Under the pieces are notes generated by a model that made no database searches, was not told the DNA's origin, and saw only the letters and a program-made list of their open reading frames with translations. This document shows positions 1 to 12,865 of a stretch of DNA of 64,000 nt, in pieces; positions within the stretch are counted from its first letter, which is position 1; every line of letters begins with the position of its first letter. The stretch comes from Gordionus sp. m RMFG-2023. Its lineage: Eukaryota; Nematomorpha; Gordioida; Chordodea; Parachordodidae. The translations under genes were made by a program, and so were the position numbers. The stretch lies in NCBI RefSeq assembly GCF_954871325.1, contig NC_088775.1, positions 87,707,561 through 87,771,560 on the forward strand, read 5' to 3'.

Positions 1-547
1 TTTAAAATTTATTAACACTTCACTTAAATGGAAATTTGAAAATATTATAAAATGTCAAGTATATTATTAATATTTGTATTTACAATTATATAAATATTTT
101 ATATTAATTTAAACAATAACTGAACCCACGTTCAAATAAAATTCCCAGGTTCGGTTCAGGTTCAATTTTTTCCCCCAAAAAACCCGGGTTTTCTTCTCCG
201 GGTTCGAACCCATGTTCTAAAATGAGCAACCAAATATGAATAAAAAAGGATAGAGGAAATTCATGTGTCCTCAGCAGGGGTTTGAACCGAACCCAAACCC
301 AGAGAAAAAAACCTGAGTTTTTGTGGAAAAAATTTGAACCCAAACCAAACCTGAACCCCTATCATAAAATTTTCAAAACCCCGAATTGATCCCTGGAATT
401 TTATTTGAACCCAGATTCAATCAGGTTCAGTGTATTGTTTATCCAATATAAGATATTTGTATAATTGTAAATACAAATAATAATTTACTTGACATTTTAT
501 AATATTTTCAAATTTCCATTTAAGTGAAGTGTTAATAAATTTTAAAC
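1..547. repeat. Palindromic repeat with GAACCC-rich centre, open at window edge
   Basis: Bases 1-128 and 421-547 are near-perfect reverse complements, for example CACTTCACTTAAATGG near 16 and its complement near 520. The centre (129-420) is rich in GAACC/GGTTC words, also seen at 2830-3620, 26032-26900 and 50512-52140, and typical of ends of one hAT-type family in this window. It looks like a foldback or MITE-like element. Its left edge may lie before the window, so no target duplication can be tested. Confidence 0.75.
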
Positions 548-682
548 AACTTAATTCATTTACTTCATTTTTAAACTTTTTAAATTTATTCTCAAAGATT
601 CCTATTGGATTGTTAATAAATTTTAAACAATTAAATTCATTAACGCCATTTATTTCTAATTTTTAACTTATTCTCAAAGATT
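532..682. repeat. Imperfect tandem duplication, two units of about 80 bases
   Basis: The segment starting GTTAATAAATTTTAAACAA at about 531 and ending in ATTCTCAAAGATT recurs at about 612-682 with several changes. It overlaps the outer edge of the palindromic repeat to its left. No coding content is seen. Confidence 0.6.
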
Positions 683-829
683 ATTAATTAGAGGAAAATG
701 AAAGTGAACAAGTCAAAAAAAATATTATGGATATTGTTAATTTAAAGAAATACGTATAAATAAATATTTATTTTCACATATGCAAAATAATATCAAATAA
801 AATAGATCAAGGGGCATAGGTCGTGCAAT

Positions 830-3450
830 TAAACTTCTCAGATAACCATCTTTCTCCTATCAATGAAGATATTACAACTATTGAAACAACTACATTGGAA
901 GCTTCCACAGATAATCTACACATCTTTCCAATCCACCAACTGTAATTTTTACCAGTGATGAAATAGTCAATGTTATCAATTCTTTAAATAAAAACTCAGC
1001 AGGTAGTCTTGATGGTTTCAGACCCTCCTATTTTCAATACTTAATATTAAAAAATCCTTCCCATAGTTCTGTCAACAAGGTTTTAACAACTTTTTGTAAT
1101 AACATAATTAATAATGATATTCCAAGACAAACTCACCATGTCTTATTGCTTTATCCAAGCCAAATGGTGGTACACATCCCATTGCAGTAAGCTCTTTTTT
1201 CAGAAGATTAATAGACAAAATCATAATCAAATACATCAAACATGATGCTGTCAACATTTTAAACTCTTATCAACTAGGTTTAGGGATCAAGGGCGCTGTG
1301 AAAAATCGGCTCATACCTTAAGAATTTACTTAACAAACCCACCATCTGATTCTGTAATATGTAAACTAGATTTCAAAAATGCCTTCAATAACCTACATCG
1401 TACCTCATTTTTAAAATTCTTCTATGAAATTTTTCCCTGTTACTCTAAATTTATTAAATCCTCATATGGCTTTCAGACGCCTTTGATGTGTGGATCTTTA
1501 CAAATTTTATCCCAAGAGTGCACCCAATAGGACCTCTTCTTTTTAGTTTTGGAATCCATCATCTCATCTACCAAATCAAACACCTAGATCTTAATCTATG
1601 ATATTTAGACAATGGGACCATCTGTGGCCCTTCAGGTACTGTACTAAGCACCTTAAAACATCTGGAAATCAATTCCCAAGCTATCGGTCTGGTACTCAAT
1701 ATAAATAAAACAGATTATGTTTCATAAACAATAAGCCACAAAAGTGGGAAGGCTACAAATCATTGCTCCTGATAGCTTAACCTTACTTGGGTCCCCATTA
1801 GCAATGCGACCAAGTCAAAAGATTTCCTCAATAAGATTTTTAAAAGCTTTTACAGCATGGAGCACATTCTAAGTCTCCTACCAGCACATCAATCTTTATT
1901 TTTAATATGCAAATTACATACCTAAATTTTTGCACATTTTCCGATCATCATCTTTTTTCAAAAACAATGAATTCATATCTATAATTCAGGATAAATTTAA
2001 ACTTATTCAATTTATCACTTGCTCAGCTACCTTTTAAACTAAGTGGTTTAGATTTTTTTCCGCTCAATCTTTTATCCTAATCATCATTCGTATCATATAG
2101 ATTATCTAACAATTCTATGATTTCTGGCTTCATATGACCACCGATCATTTATTAGACAACGCTATTGACAAATGGAAGGCAAACACACCTATTAACACCG
2201 TATTACCATCAATCATCACACACAAAAAATTTTTCACACCTTTAATATCGGAATACCAAACAGATATATCAGTCAATCCACCTTTAGATTGCATTCAACT
2301 CCTTCAATTATCTGACAGACTTGGTGATCATGAATGGTTAGAATAACTCCCTAGTCGCAACCTTGGTAATCTCTTATCAGATGAACAACTGAGAGTAACC
2401 ACTGGTTTACGTCTAGGTTGCGATATAGTATAGCCTCATGCCTGCATCAAATGCAAATCCTTTGATTCAAAGGGTAGACTTGGCTTAAATTGTATTTTTA
2501 GTCAAGGGTAACATCAATGCCACTCAGCTGTAAACCATATAATAAATAGAAGCCTAACAGCTGCACACATTCCATACAATATTGAACCATATAATTTATC
2601 TCAAGTAGATGGTTAGACCTGATGGTATGATAACCATACCTTGGGCCCTCAGCAAATCACTCATATGGGACTACACGTGTCTCATCATTCCCTTCAAACA
2701 TAAATTTCAATTTAATAACACAGGCAGAAATTAAAAAGACAAACAAATACAAAAATTATAAAAACTTTATATTCACTCCAGTAGTGACTTCTCAAGCATT
2801 TTTCGCCTTTAACATTTATATTTTTAAAAAATCTGGGTAAAAACACGACTTTTCACAAATCAACCCAGAGAATTTCTTTTTATTCGACAAAAAATTCAAA
2901 TAAAAATTTTAGACACAATTTGGTTCCTTTTTGGGGACTCAATTATAAAATTTTATTTTTAATTATATAATTATAAATTACAATTTTTTTAATTAGGTTT
3001 TATGTAAAAAGAAATTTAAAATAAAGAATAAAGCATTAAAAAAAATTTTTTTTTTAATCTATACATGACTATGCTTTGTATTTCTAATTATATTTTGCCT
3101 ATAAATAAAATATAAAAAATTTATTTTTTATACCAAATTTATGTCTAATTTTTAATTATAAATTGAATATAAAATATTTTTTTTAATCAATTTAAAAATT
3201 CTCAAACCTGAGCTGAACCCAGAACCAAATATTTCATCATATCAACCACTCTTGGCACCTTCGGCAAACTCGTCTTAGCATTTTTCAAAAACTTAGGAAC
3301 ACAAATCAGCAAACTCTCAGAAGAACCTCGAGAGGGTTTTTTCTTGTCAACGATTATCCATTGCGATTCACAAAGCTAATTATATCAGTTTCAATGGTAG
3401 CCTTCTAGCCAAAGAGCTATCATAGACAACGCTTACGTCCCTTTTTCATT
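830..3450 (+). mobile_element. Decayed LINE-type retrotransposon, RT plus C-terminal domain
   Basis: Broken plus-strand translation matches a reverse transcriptase common in invertebrates. A segment near 1000 reads NKNSAGSLDGFRPS, one near 1170 reads HPIAVSSFFRRLIDK, motif A near 1361 reads KLDFKNAFN, and the motif C region near 1602 reads YLDNGT where YLDDGT is usual. Further on, RPDGM near 2611 and SLIWDYTC near 2658 fit the PD...WD region of a C-terminal endonuclease-like domain. The last coding part (about 3250-3430, with LGTFGKLV and FLSQRLSIAI) is separated from the rest by a repeat at about 2830-3240. Many stops and frameshifts are present, so it is inactive. The clade is not settled; a fragment of the same type lies near 14.1-14.4 kb. 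Confidence 0.8.
2830..3240. repeat. AT-rich/GAACC-type repeat inserted in the LINE
   Basis: LINE translation stops near 2820 and resumes near 3245. The intervening DNA is very AT-rich and ends in TGAGCTGAACCCAGAACC, words of the GAACC repeat family. The edges are approximate and no clear target duplication was found. A further GAACC-rich remnant lies at about 3515-3615. Confidence 0.5.
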
Positions 3451-3640
3451 TTTGTTTCTCTGCGTCACACCATCTCCGTTCTTTTTTTTAAATAGTATTA
3501 TTATATATTTTTCAAACATTGAACTGAACCCGAAAAGAACTCACCTTTTTTTAACCTTAACTGAACCCGTACCTGGGCACAAATTTTGTCGGGTTCACAA
3601 AGCTGGTCTTCAGCTAATAACCTGTGACAATTCCTAAATG

Positions 3641-4396
3641 GAAAGAAACTAAATATAACACAGAAAAGATTATAAACCCAATTGTTTATTACATTAAATT
3701 TTAGGGTAAAATAAATGATAAGTATATCAATTCAACTTATATGCTATAATAAAAACTAGAGTTGTAACCAATTTGGGTAAATCTCGAGTTTTGGGAAATA
3801 GAGGTCCAAACTTTTCTGCCATATATAAGCAAAATATCCAGGCTTGCATATTGTTATCTTGGATATAATCTTAATTAGATAGTATTTAATGACCAAATTG
3901 GGCTCAATATGAATAAAAAAAGCTGGAACAATTTATTAGAATTCTTTTATAAATGTCTATCATAAAACTTCAAAAATCTAGACTTTATTTGTCTGCATAT
4001 ACAAGGCAACCGTCAGTAGCTAAAATGTTATGAGTCAAAAAAATATGAAATCAAATAAAAACCTTACCCTTTTTCAATGATAATAACTCTCCACCTATAC
4101 CAGATTCAAAAGAATTTGACAATAAAATAAGGACTCTTAGTCTGAACTTGGTGGATGTCCCCTAATTTTCAGCATGTTAAGAAAATATAAAAAAATTTCC
4201 AATCCAAATTGAGATAAAAAAAAGGAATAAATAAAATTTATATTATTTCAGAGTTAATTGAATGGAATTCAAGATTCTTTATCAAATCATAATTTCTTTT
4301 CTTCCTTGTTATTTTATTAATGTTTTATTTTTGTCCTATATTAAAGAGTCTGTAAAAAGACATATTTAAAGTTTACGAAAAATAAATAAAATTTAT
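3641..4396. other. Intergenic AT-rich stretch, no feature seen
   Basis: No open frame, structured repeat or RNA gene is visible. TTTATT words at 4383-4396 could act, on the minus strand, as the AATAAA signal of the zinc-finger gene that ends at 4397. Confidence 0.4.
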
Positions 4397-7300
4397 TTAT
4401 ATGTATAAAGTAAATGAATGAAAGTTGTTATAAGAAAAATTATATTTTTTACTCTGTAGGGCCTTCTTCCTCAGCAAAGAATTAAAAGAAGGTAGAGTGT
4501 GCTTGGTATTGTTCCTTGGTAAAAATTTATTTTGATTACGACTTCCCCTTTTCCTGCCACGAGGAGCTGGTTTCATGTAATCAGATGAAATAGACCTTGA
4601 TCCAGATCGGATTCTGCTTCCAGCTAATTTGGTATCACTATTTGACTTTCCCTTGTCCCTGTTATGGTGATGCTTTGAATCTCTTGTATCTGTAAGTTTT
4701 CCACTATCAAGCTTATCTATCTCCTTAACTTTTGGAGGAAAAATAATCCTGAAATTCTTTGGGCCCTGACTACCACCAGTTTCTATTATTCTAGTGGATC
4801 TAGAATCCACAATATCTAGGTTAACACTTTTTGGAATATTAGGATCATCGATTTTAACAGCTTTATTTTTATTTAAATCAGGCTCTTCTCCAACGTTTGA
4901 TTTGTCCTCTACATTTATCCCATGGCCAATAGAAATCTCGTCAAAATCGACTGAGAAAGCATCCAATATAACATAATCTCCTTTAGTGATAACTTCATTG
5001 TCCAAAATACGAGGTTTCGAATCTTCCCCAGCTACTGGCTCATTAGGAATTAAATCGGTTTTGGAGGAGCCAGAAGTTAGTTTATCACCAAAATCATCAG
5101 AATCCTGTATTTTGTTATCTATAGTAATTTCAGTTGATTCATGGGAAAGCTTTTGGCTGGGCGTTTTGTGGATCCTAATAATAGTTTTATTAGTGACACT
5201 GTCTTTTTCAATGCTGAAATGATTGTCCATTTTTTCCACAACCACATCTTCAGAAGTGATAATATCATTTGATTTAGTCATTTTGAGGTTAGGATAATTC
5301 TTACTCCGTTTACGTTTATCCTTAGCAACAGGACTTATACATCTAGTTAATTCCTTTTTCTTGTCACTTGGTCTCAAGATATATCTTGACAAACTGCTGG
5401 CCAATTTATTAATGTTCCTATTCTCGGTCTCTTTTTGTTCGATGTGTTCAGAGTCTGACACATTTTCATAAGAGGCATCAAATTTAGACTTTTCTTTGGA
5501 GATATCATTGTAAATTTTCATGATGTGACAGATCATATCAAATTCAGGATGTTTAGGATTTACCTCAATATATCTTATGCGCTTAGATTTTTGAAGATGG
5601 TTAGGAAGTAGATGCAATATCTTTTGGATAACGGCATCCATGATTATTTGCTGATCCACTTTTGAGGAATGACCTTTGAGGCTTATTTGTTTTTCAACTT
5701 CTTCACTGTAAAATTTTTCAAAGTCATTCAATAAGGTTGGAGTCTGAACTCTCTAAGGAAAAAATAATTATTTTTGTGTTATTGAATAAATTTTTTTTGA
5801 ATATTTATGTATTAAAATAATAGTAAATAATAAAGATGAAATTATTAAATAGAGTATGAACTTGGATTTTTTACCCTTTTTAAAATTTTAATGTATTTAT
5901 ATTTAAATTAGAGGTTACCAATACCAACCAACAATATCCATCAATACTGATTGATGGTTATTGTTTAAATCAAGGAAATGTTTATTTAATCACATGATCT
6001 GTTAGATTTGGTAAGTTTTTAATAAAAATAAAAAATTTTTATTAAAACCCATTTTAACCCTTTTGCGCCCAGCAAGATCATATGTCATCAAAATTTTTAA
6101 TCAATTAATTTTTATATTTAAGAATAATGGGTTGGTACTTAAATATTAGTTAATAAAACTATATTTATTATTTCATATTTATCATTAACCTGTCAAAATC
6201 ATTATTTTATTATATCAAAATGTCAAAATCATTATTTTATTATATCAAAATGTCAAAATCATTATTATATCAAAATGTCAAAATCATTATTTTATTATAT
6301 CAAAATCATTATTTTATTATACAAATATTTTTTGTTCATGGGAAATTTCTGGGTGCGAAAGGGTTAAATACATCTTAATGTTAATAGTGTGACCTAATTA
6401 AACATTTTCCAAAAAAGCAACCCAGTTTGCATTTTTATTAATGTTTATAAATTATGGTCATATCAATTGAAATATGTTGCTAAATTAGGTTCTCTATAAC
6501 CCCACAATTAACCCTAACACAAATCTCTAACATTTAATCCAACATATTTGTTTAATTTTAAATCTGTTTTATATAATTAAAAAATTTCCTAGATTCACAC
6601 ATTCCTTGAGTTGGGTTATTATCATCAGTCATTACTAGTGTTGTTAAACAGCTTGTTTTGAGCCACTTTTGAAAAACGGCTAAGTCTATATTTAAGCCAG
6701 CAAAGAAATAGCTTAAGCCTCCAGATTTTGCTAATAGATATCTAGATTTTTGTATCATTTATGAGAAAAATCTTCATTCCTTTTCTAAATAAAACACTGA
6801 GTTAGCCATTTATAAATAGTGGCTTAAAATAAGTCAATTAACAACACTCATTACTAATTGATACCAATGGCCAATACCATAAATTTCATGTAGTTTCCTT
6901 TTTTCATCATAAAATGCAACATAAAAAGGTAATACAATTTTATTTTTTAGCTAAAATTTTCACCTCATAAGTTGTTAAATCATCCTTACATTTTATAATT
7001 TATAGGAAAAACATTGTGTGACAACTCTATTATTAGGAGGTTAATAGAATTAGACTTCCAACTCTGATAGTATCACAGCATTACCTAGCCAATGTAGCTA
7101 TCAGTTATAAGTGAATTGTTTAATAAAACTGGGAACTTTGATAAATCAGGTAGAATTTTCTTTACTGGTATTATAAAATTGTGTCTTTAATATTGCATGT
7201 TAATTAATTATAAAATATAACATTGATAAAAAAAAAATTTGTTAATATAATTAAATATTCCTTTATTTTAAAATAAATTACCAAAATTTTGTGGTTGAAA

Positions 7301-8130
7301 AACCCTGAGCCAGGTCATAAATAATTTAATTATTTTTGAGGTCAATAGTACATATAATAAATATTCTAAAATAAGACCATACTAAAATAAATTAATCTTA
7401 CTATAAAGTTGTGAACATGCTCTTTAGATAGGATGTGATGCATAATGGCTTTTTTTTGAGCTTTAGGTTTTGAATGAAGTTTATTTCTATTAAAGTATTT
7501 TGGAGAAAATCCACAAAGATAGCACAAATAATAAGATGTGTCTTTATACATACTTTTAATTATGTAATCAATACCTAATAAATTAATGGGATAGATATGG
7601 TTATCATAAATAGTTTACCTAATAATTCTGGCCTTGATTCCAAGAAATTTATAGCTCCATGTTTTAGTTCAAATTTAATAGCAATCACTTTATGACCTAT
7701 AGTAAAAAAAATAGAATATTATTTTTTTAAATAACATAAAATATTCTTTTAAATCGTACTTCCAAAAGTATTAATAGCTTGAACCCATTTATGAGACAAA
7801 CATTTTTGATGAGGTTCCATACATTTATTTATAATATCATAATAATAATTTAATTTGCAATCCTAATTTAGATATAATTATATTTTTTAAATAGTCTATT
7901 ACTGTGCAGAATTTATGCATATCCTTATTATTCCTTAATTTCATTAAGTGCGTTTCTTGTTTGGAATGTGCTTTAAGTAACTAAATCAAAAATTATAAAA
8001 GGTACTTTATGTTTAAATTAACTTCTTCCGATTGGCAAATTGTGCGACATATTTCACATAGATATATTGATGGCTTCTTTGGCTTATCAACATCAAGCAC
8101 ATGATTGTTATCTTCATTTTCTAACTCCAT
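4397..8130 (-). CDS. U1-type zinc-finger protein, six exons, function unknown
   Basis: Proposed exons, read leftwards: 8130-8023, 7980-7903, 7862-7760, 7696-7619, 7574-7402 and 5752-4397. All junctions are GT-AG and phases agree (108+78+103+78+173+1356 bases, 631 residues). Four introns are only 40-63 bases. Splicing exons 1 and 2 makes CEIC followed by AHSKQETH, exactly the C-x2-C-x12-H-x5-H spacing of U1/matrin-type fingers. Exon 3 gives a degenerate finger (EPHQKCLSHK). Exon 5 gives a second finger (CYLCG ... HHILSKEH) with a long loop. The last exon is one 451-codon frame, closed upstream by the TAG inside its acceptor, acidic/serine-rich in the middle and basic at the end (PRGRKRG, AT-hook-like). 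Joining exon 5 to exon 6 across a 1.65-kb intron is inferred from matching phase 0; the last exon could belong to another gene. RNA or DNA binding in the nucleus is likely from the fingers only. Confidence 0.65.
6191..6322. repeat. 30-base tandem repeat in the large intron
   Basis: Units of about 30 bases starting TGTCAAAATCATTATTTTAT occur about four times, two being identical and later ones shortened. They lie in the proposed last intron of the minus-strand zinc-finger gene. Confidence 0.85.
6636..6849. mobile_element. Palindromic MITE of the TAGTGTTG family
   Basis: It begins TAGTGTTGTTAAACAGC and ends with the inverse TTAACAACACT, with further inverted pairing inside (AAAAACGGCTAA against TTAGCCATTTATAA). 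CATTACTA occurs on both sides, overlapping the tip, as expected for an 8-bp hAT-type duplication. Family members lie at 12866, 13284, 19449, 21397, 44610, 49107 and 53912. Confidence 0.8.
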
Positions 8131-8347
8131 TTTGTATTTTGATATTTTTATAATAAAACGAGGAAAATTGAATATTATTTCTAAATAAAATTTTTTTAAA
8201 ATTAATTAATACTATTATCATTGATTACTGGGTAGCATTTATTGGTCTATGAATTGAGCTAAGTGGCGACATTATTTAATGTACATCTATCAAAATAAAA
8301 TTCAATACGAAGAAATAATTATTATCATATTCTACCTTTATTTCATA

Positions 8348-11059
8348 CAGGGGCCCCTACAACGGGGGGGGGGGGGTCCGAAGCAACTGCTTCAGTAAAT
8401 TTGAATGGGGGTACTTTTTTTTACATCCATCATGATCAAGTGATTTCTGGTTTATAAATGTAACAATAAGACCCCCCCCCCCACTTAATATTTAATTTAA
8501 TATATTGACGGAAACTTTGGTCGATGTTTAGTAAATTTTTTATCCGAAATTTCTTGTTATAAATTATTTTTCCAATTTTAAAATATGCCTAAAAATATTA
8601 ACCAATATTGACAATAGCAAAATTCCTAGAAATTGGATTACTTATAGTATTAAAATGTATAAAGTTTTTTGTTAACATGTCTCTTATTTGGTGGTCCACA
8701 CGCAAATTCAAAATGGACATGTGAAGGTCTAGATAAATGGCAAAATATTAATCGTGATATTATTCTGCATGAATCTTCACAGGCATATATGATATCCTAT
8801 TATGGAAGGCTTTCTCATAATAAAAATTCGATATTAAAATTTATAACACCTCAGAATGAATGTGTAGATAATAACCGTTTAATTATAAGAATTATAATAA
8901 GATGTTTAGATTATTTAATATCTAGTAACCAAGCCTATTGGGGGAACAGGCAACAAGAAGGCAATATGATGGCCCTTATTAAGCTTATTGCAGATTCTGA
9001 ACCTTTACTAAAAATGTATATACAGCAAAATGAAGAAAGAAAAAAGGATAAAAAAATAAGGGATTAAAAACGAAATATATTCAAACCTATTATCATATAA
9101 TAACATAAACATTCTCATTGAAACCATGAAAAATATGGTTATAAAAAAAATTCTAAATGAGATTACATTTAATAGGTGCTTTTCAATCATAGTTGATGGC
9201 ACGATAGTAAGATATGTTGAAAATAGTGAGACGCTGAAGCCTGTTGAAAGACTGATTGACATATATTGTACGGGAAATACCACAGGTCTCCATATAAAGC
9301 ATAATATAATATCCAAACTTGGCTCGATGAATTTACCCCTTGAATATCTAGTTGGGCAAAGTTATGATGGCGCCTCAAACATGAGTGGAAGAATCAATGG
9401 TGTGCAAGCCTTGATTAGAGCAGAGGCGCCAAAGGCAGCTTTTATTTGGTGTTATTGTCATCGATTAAATTTAATCGTTGTTCAATTATGCCAATCAATT
9501 AAAGAACTTCGAAATGTTCTAGGAATACTAGATGAGATTTATGTCTATTTTAATGGTGCAAAAAGATATAAGGTACTCAAAAAATTTCAGTGTAATGATC
9601 TGAAAAAATCGCAACGATTTCTACGCGTCAAGAATACCACTCGGTAATAGTTCCTTATTTATTTAAATTTTAAATGTTTTTTTATTTAGAAGCTGGCTAT
9701 CGTCATATAAAGCTATTGTAAATTTTTTTCAACTTTATGATGCCTTGAGGGTAGCTTTAACAAATTTAAAGGATTCTGAAGATCCTGCCACTTCCACTAT
9801 GGCTAGTGCTATAGTCTTTAGAATATAAAAATTTGATTTTATCTTATCACTTTGTGTTTTGGATAATATATTGTTGATAACAAGTTTGGCTTGTACAAAA
9901 TTGCAAACCATTTCGAAGGATATAGGGTATGCAATAAATCAAATTCAATTGACAAAAGATTGCTTGATTAATTTGAGAAGTATAATATAAATTATTGTCT
10001 TAATTATTTTTTAATCTAATAGATAATAACACTGAATTTTTGGATGTTTTTTCAAAGGCGCAAGATTTTATGAAGGAGAGAAATCTACATTTAGATTTTG
10101 AAGGTTCTAGACTTCAAACATTACAATCCAAAAAGGAGAGGTTATATACTTTCATCATTAAATATAGGAATTTTTTTTAGTAAAATAGGTGTGTTTCTGC
10201 ACTCGATTTAATTATTATGCAGTTTAACGAAAGATTTAATGATGATTCCATGAAATATTTACATCAAACATCATTTTTTACGCCAAAGGGAATGGCAGAA
10301 AAATCAATTATTAAAGAAGATATCGAGGATATCTGTGAATTTTACAATTTAAATTCAAGTCAAATTTTCGAAGAAATGTTGAAGTTTAGAAATATTTATA
10401 AGATGGCCAAAATGGGGAATGTAATTAATACTCATGACCTAGAGGTTCAAGAATCTAAAGATTTGTCAGATTCTGAGAATTGTAAATTTATTTAAATAAA
10501 ATATTTTTACCAATACATTATTTAGCTTCTTCTGATGATGCTGATAATTCAGGGACTTACGATTCAGATTGGAAAAACTATTCATTTATTTTACCTTATC
10601 GTTTACTTTTAAATTTTTCTGCTTTCCCTAATTTAAGAATTTTATATAAATATCTATTAACCATTCCCACAACCTCATGTACTGCCGAAAGAGTCATGAG
10701 TAAAATTAAATTAATTAAAACAAGACTGCGCAGTACCATGAAAGATTCTTTTCTCAATAATTTAACCATATTATCAATGGAAAAATTTTATTTAAACAAT
10801 TTAATACTGATGAAATTATAAATTCTTTCGCTTTCTCTTCCCCTAATTTATCTAAATTATTAATTTAAAAATAATATTTATAAAGTTATATTTTTTGCAT
10901 TTTATTTATATTATATATTAAAAATTGATGCAATAAAAATTTTTTTTATTTATGGGTGTCATAATTATCATTTTTTCGAAGGGGGGCGGATACTTTTTAA
11001 GGGGGTACTTTTCAAGGGGGTATTCTGCTTCATTCGCTCAAAAAGTGTAGGGGCCACTG
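8348..11059 (+). mobile_element. hAT transposon, full length, 8-bp target duplication
   Basis: The ends are CAGGGGCCCCTACA at 8348 and TGTAGGGGCCACTG at 11046-11059, a 14-base terminal inverted repeat with one mismatch. ATTTCATA flanks both sides exactly (8340-8347 and 11060-11067), the 8-bp duplication expected of hAT. Runs of G and C lie just inside the ends. The element is 2,712 bp and carries a broken intron-containing transposase gene. A second copy starts at 63047. Confidence 0.93.
8669..10800 (+). pseudogene. hAT transposase gene (ZMYM1-like), with introns, broken
   Basis: Coding pieces in order: 8669-9067 (WTCEGLDKWQNINRD, the zf-TTF-like N part), 9126-9647 (SIIVDGT; then VGQSYDGASNMSG and WCYCHRLNLIVV, the RNase H-like core), a continuation from 9690, then 10048-10138, 10217-10495, and 10590-10790 (TIPTTSCTAERVMSKIK, the hAT C-terminal dimerisation domain). 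GT-AG introns are visible, for example about 9642-9689 where CG joins AAGC to restore TTRSWLSS. The frame has a stop in the 9690-9960 exon (FRI*KF), the N terminus after the shared ATG at 8587 is altered, and a break lies between 9067 and 9126. It is therefore probably inactive. Confidence 0.82.
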
Positions 11060-11404
11060 ATTTCATATTTTCAATATATTATTATTTAGTCCTAGATTTA
11101 CATCATATCGATATGGAATATATACTTCAATGACAAATCTTCCTTAAAAGGAAGGGAAGAACTGTCTACCGACAAATCTCTTAAAATTTATTATGTTATG
11201 GCAAAAAAATTAATCAATTGTTTCTCTTGAATTAAACTTCACTCTTCGTCACCGATATATATATACATATATATAGTTCTGTATTTGTCTAAAATAATTT
11301 GCTTGTTTAAAAAAACTATGGCACACTCTAAATAATTTCACCCAACATTATTTTACCCAAGATTATTTCATTTCTTCTCTTATTTCACTGCAATACTTTG
11401 AGTA

Positions 11405-11552
11405 CATTTAGCGTCAACATGAGCGGGGGAGCGGGGATAAGTACAGTTTGTCTTCAATTTTTTAGGGGATAAAGAGGAGATATGGGGGGTTTCGCAACCC
11501 ATAAATTTTTTAGTTGAGCCCCCTGAGATTGCAGAGGTTAGCGACGCCTCTG
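11405..11552. mobile_element. hAT-type terminal fragment
   Basis: The stretch ends GCGACGCCTCTG, the reverse of a typical hAT tip (CAGAGGCGTCGC). Its start, GCGTCAACATGAGCGGGG, resembles the left end of the nested element at 40963. GC content is well above the surroundings. No convincing target duplication was found, so this may be a rearranged or deleted copy. A similar end (CTGAGATTGTAAAGCTAG) lies near 27220. Confidence 0.5.
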
Positions 11553-12498
11553 GGCAATAGTACAATATATCAAAATAATTTGAAAGATTTATATCAATAT
11601 AATCAAAAATTAAAATTACAAAAAATGGCAGTGAAAATATTTTATTGAATTACTTTAAAAAACTTATGCATTATACATCAAATTATTTTAAAATACTTAT
11701 TATATTTTGTGTCAACTATCGTATTAATTAATATTGCCTTTAATTGTATATAAGTGTAAAATAAATATTTTTCAAAATTATTTTATTCAGAGTTAAGAAA
11801 TTAAGAGACAAATTAGTAAATAAGGCAATTTGATCTACCTAATATTTAGAATTTAATATTAAGCCAAGATTATTAGGAATTTCTTATATCAATATAATCC
11901 TAAATTAAAATTATCACGAATGGAAAATTTTACTCTTCTTTTTCTTTAAATTAATAATAAAATATAGTAGAAATTTGCATTATAAGCAAAATAAAATACT
12001 ATTAATAATAAATGACCTCAATAATTCCTTGGTTTATTTCTAAACCCTATCCAATCAATTGAGATACGAAAACTTTAAAATATGAAATGCAACTTTACCA
12101 TAAAAATTCCATATTTCTAAACTCGATGAGCTTTTGTTTAAATGCATAGTGGAAAGGATACTATGGAAAATTCTGTTCTAATACCACCTATTAGATTTAT
12201 TTTGTTTTTTATTTTAATTTAATCATGAATTTTATTAATATTCATATACAAATATAATAAAAAATTATTATTTAAAAATTAACATGGATGGTATAATATA
12301 AAGAATATTGTAAAATATGTCATATATAAGTTCAAGTTAAAAAAAAAAATTAATACAAAGCATTAGAAAAGTATCAGGTGGCTAGGTTAAGCCAGGATGT
12401 TTTAAATATTTAATAGTTAGATCTAATTAAAGAGACGGCGATTTTCTGCTTGCGTTTATAAAATGGAGAAAGGTATCATTTTTTGATTGATTTAGATA
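11553..12498. other. AT-rich stretch, nothing recognised
   Basis: No open frame over about 40 codons, no structured repeat and no RNA gene can be supported. Confidence 0.4.
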
Positions 12499-12865
12499 TT
12501 ATTTTGAGGAGATTAAATGCCGCTTGTCCGTAGCTGCTATAGGAACAAACTGGTTGTCACACATTAGATGCGAGTATTTTTTATTTTTTAGAGATTCAGC
12601 TCTATTAAGGGGATCATGCAAATTATTAGATAGGGCCATGGGATCAATGCAGGTAAAATACCACATTAAGAGCTTTCCCATTAAAAACGGTATGATTGTT
12701 TTGCCGTCAGGACGTATTTTATCTAAAAAAGGTCGGTTCTAAAATACAAGGAAAATTGGCTTTATTTAAAAGAGAAGCTATTATTGAATTTATTTTATCA
12801 TGTCGGCTGATTTTTGATAAAAATTTACAGTGGAGAACGTGTCTCCCATACGCGCTTTGCATTGC
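12499..12865 (+). CDS. Coding-like stretch of unknown identity
   Basis: GC content is higher than in the flanks and overlapping open frames exist on both strands. On plus, 12524-12742 reads MSVAAIGTNWLSHIRCE at its start and GMIVLPSGRILSKKG near its end. A second frame from about 12730 reads KIQGKLALFKREA. Possible splice sites occur (TTTTTTAG before 12590; CAG/GTAAAA near 12653), so this could be short exons of a host gene, or an old element. On minus, 12681-12499 is also open (CIDPMALSNNLHDPLNRAES). I do not recognise the product and strand is uncertain. Confidence 0.25.

Noticed and set aside
4794-5222. Plus-strand frames inside the last exon of the zinc-finger gene
   Set aside because: Shadows of the long minus-strand exon.
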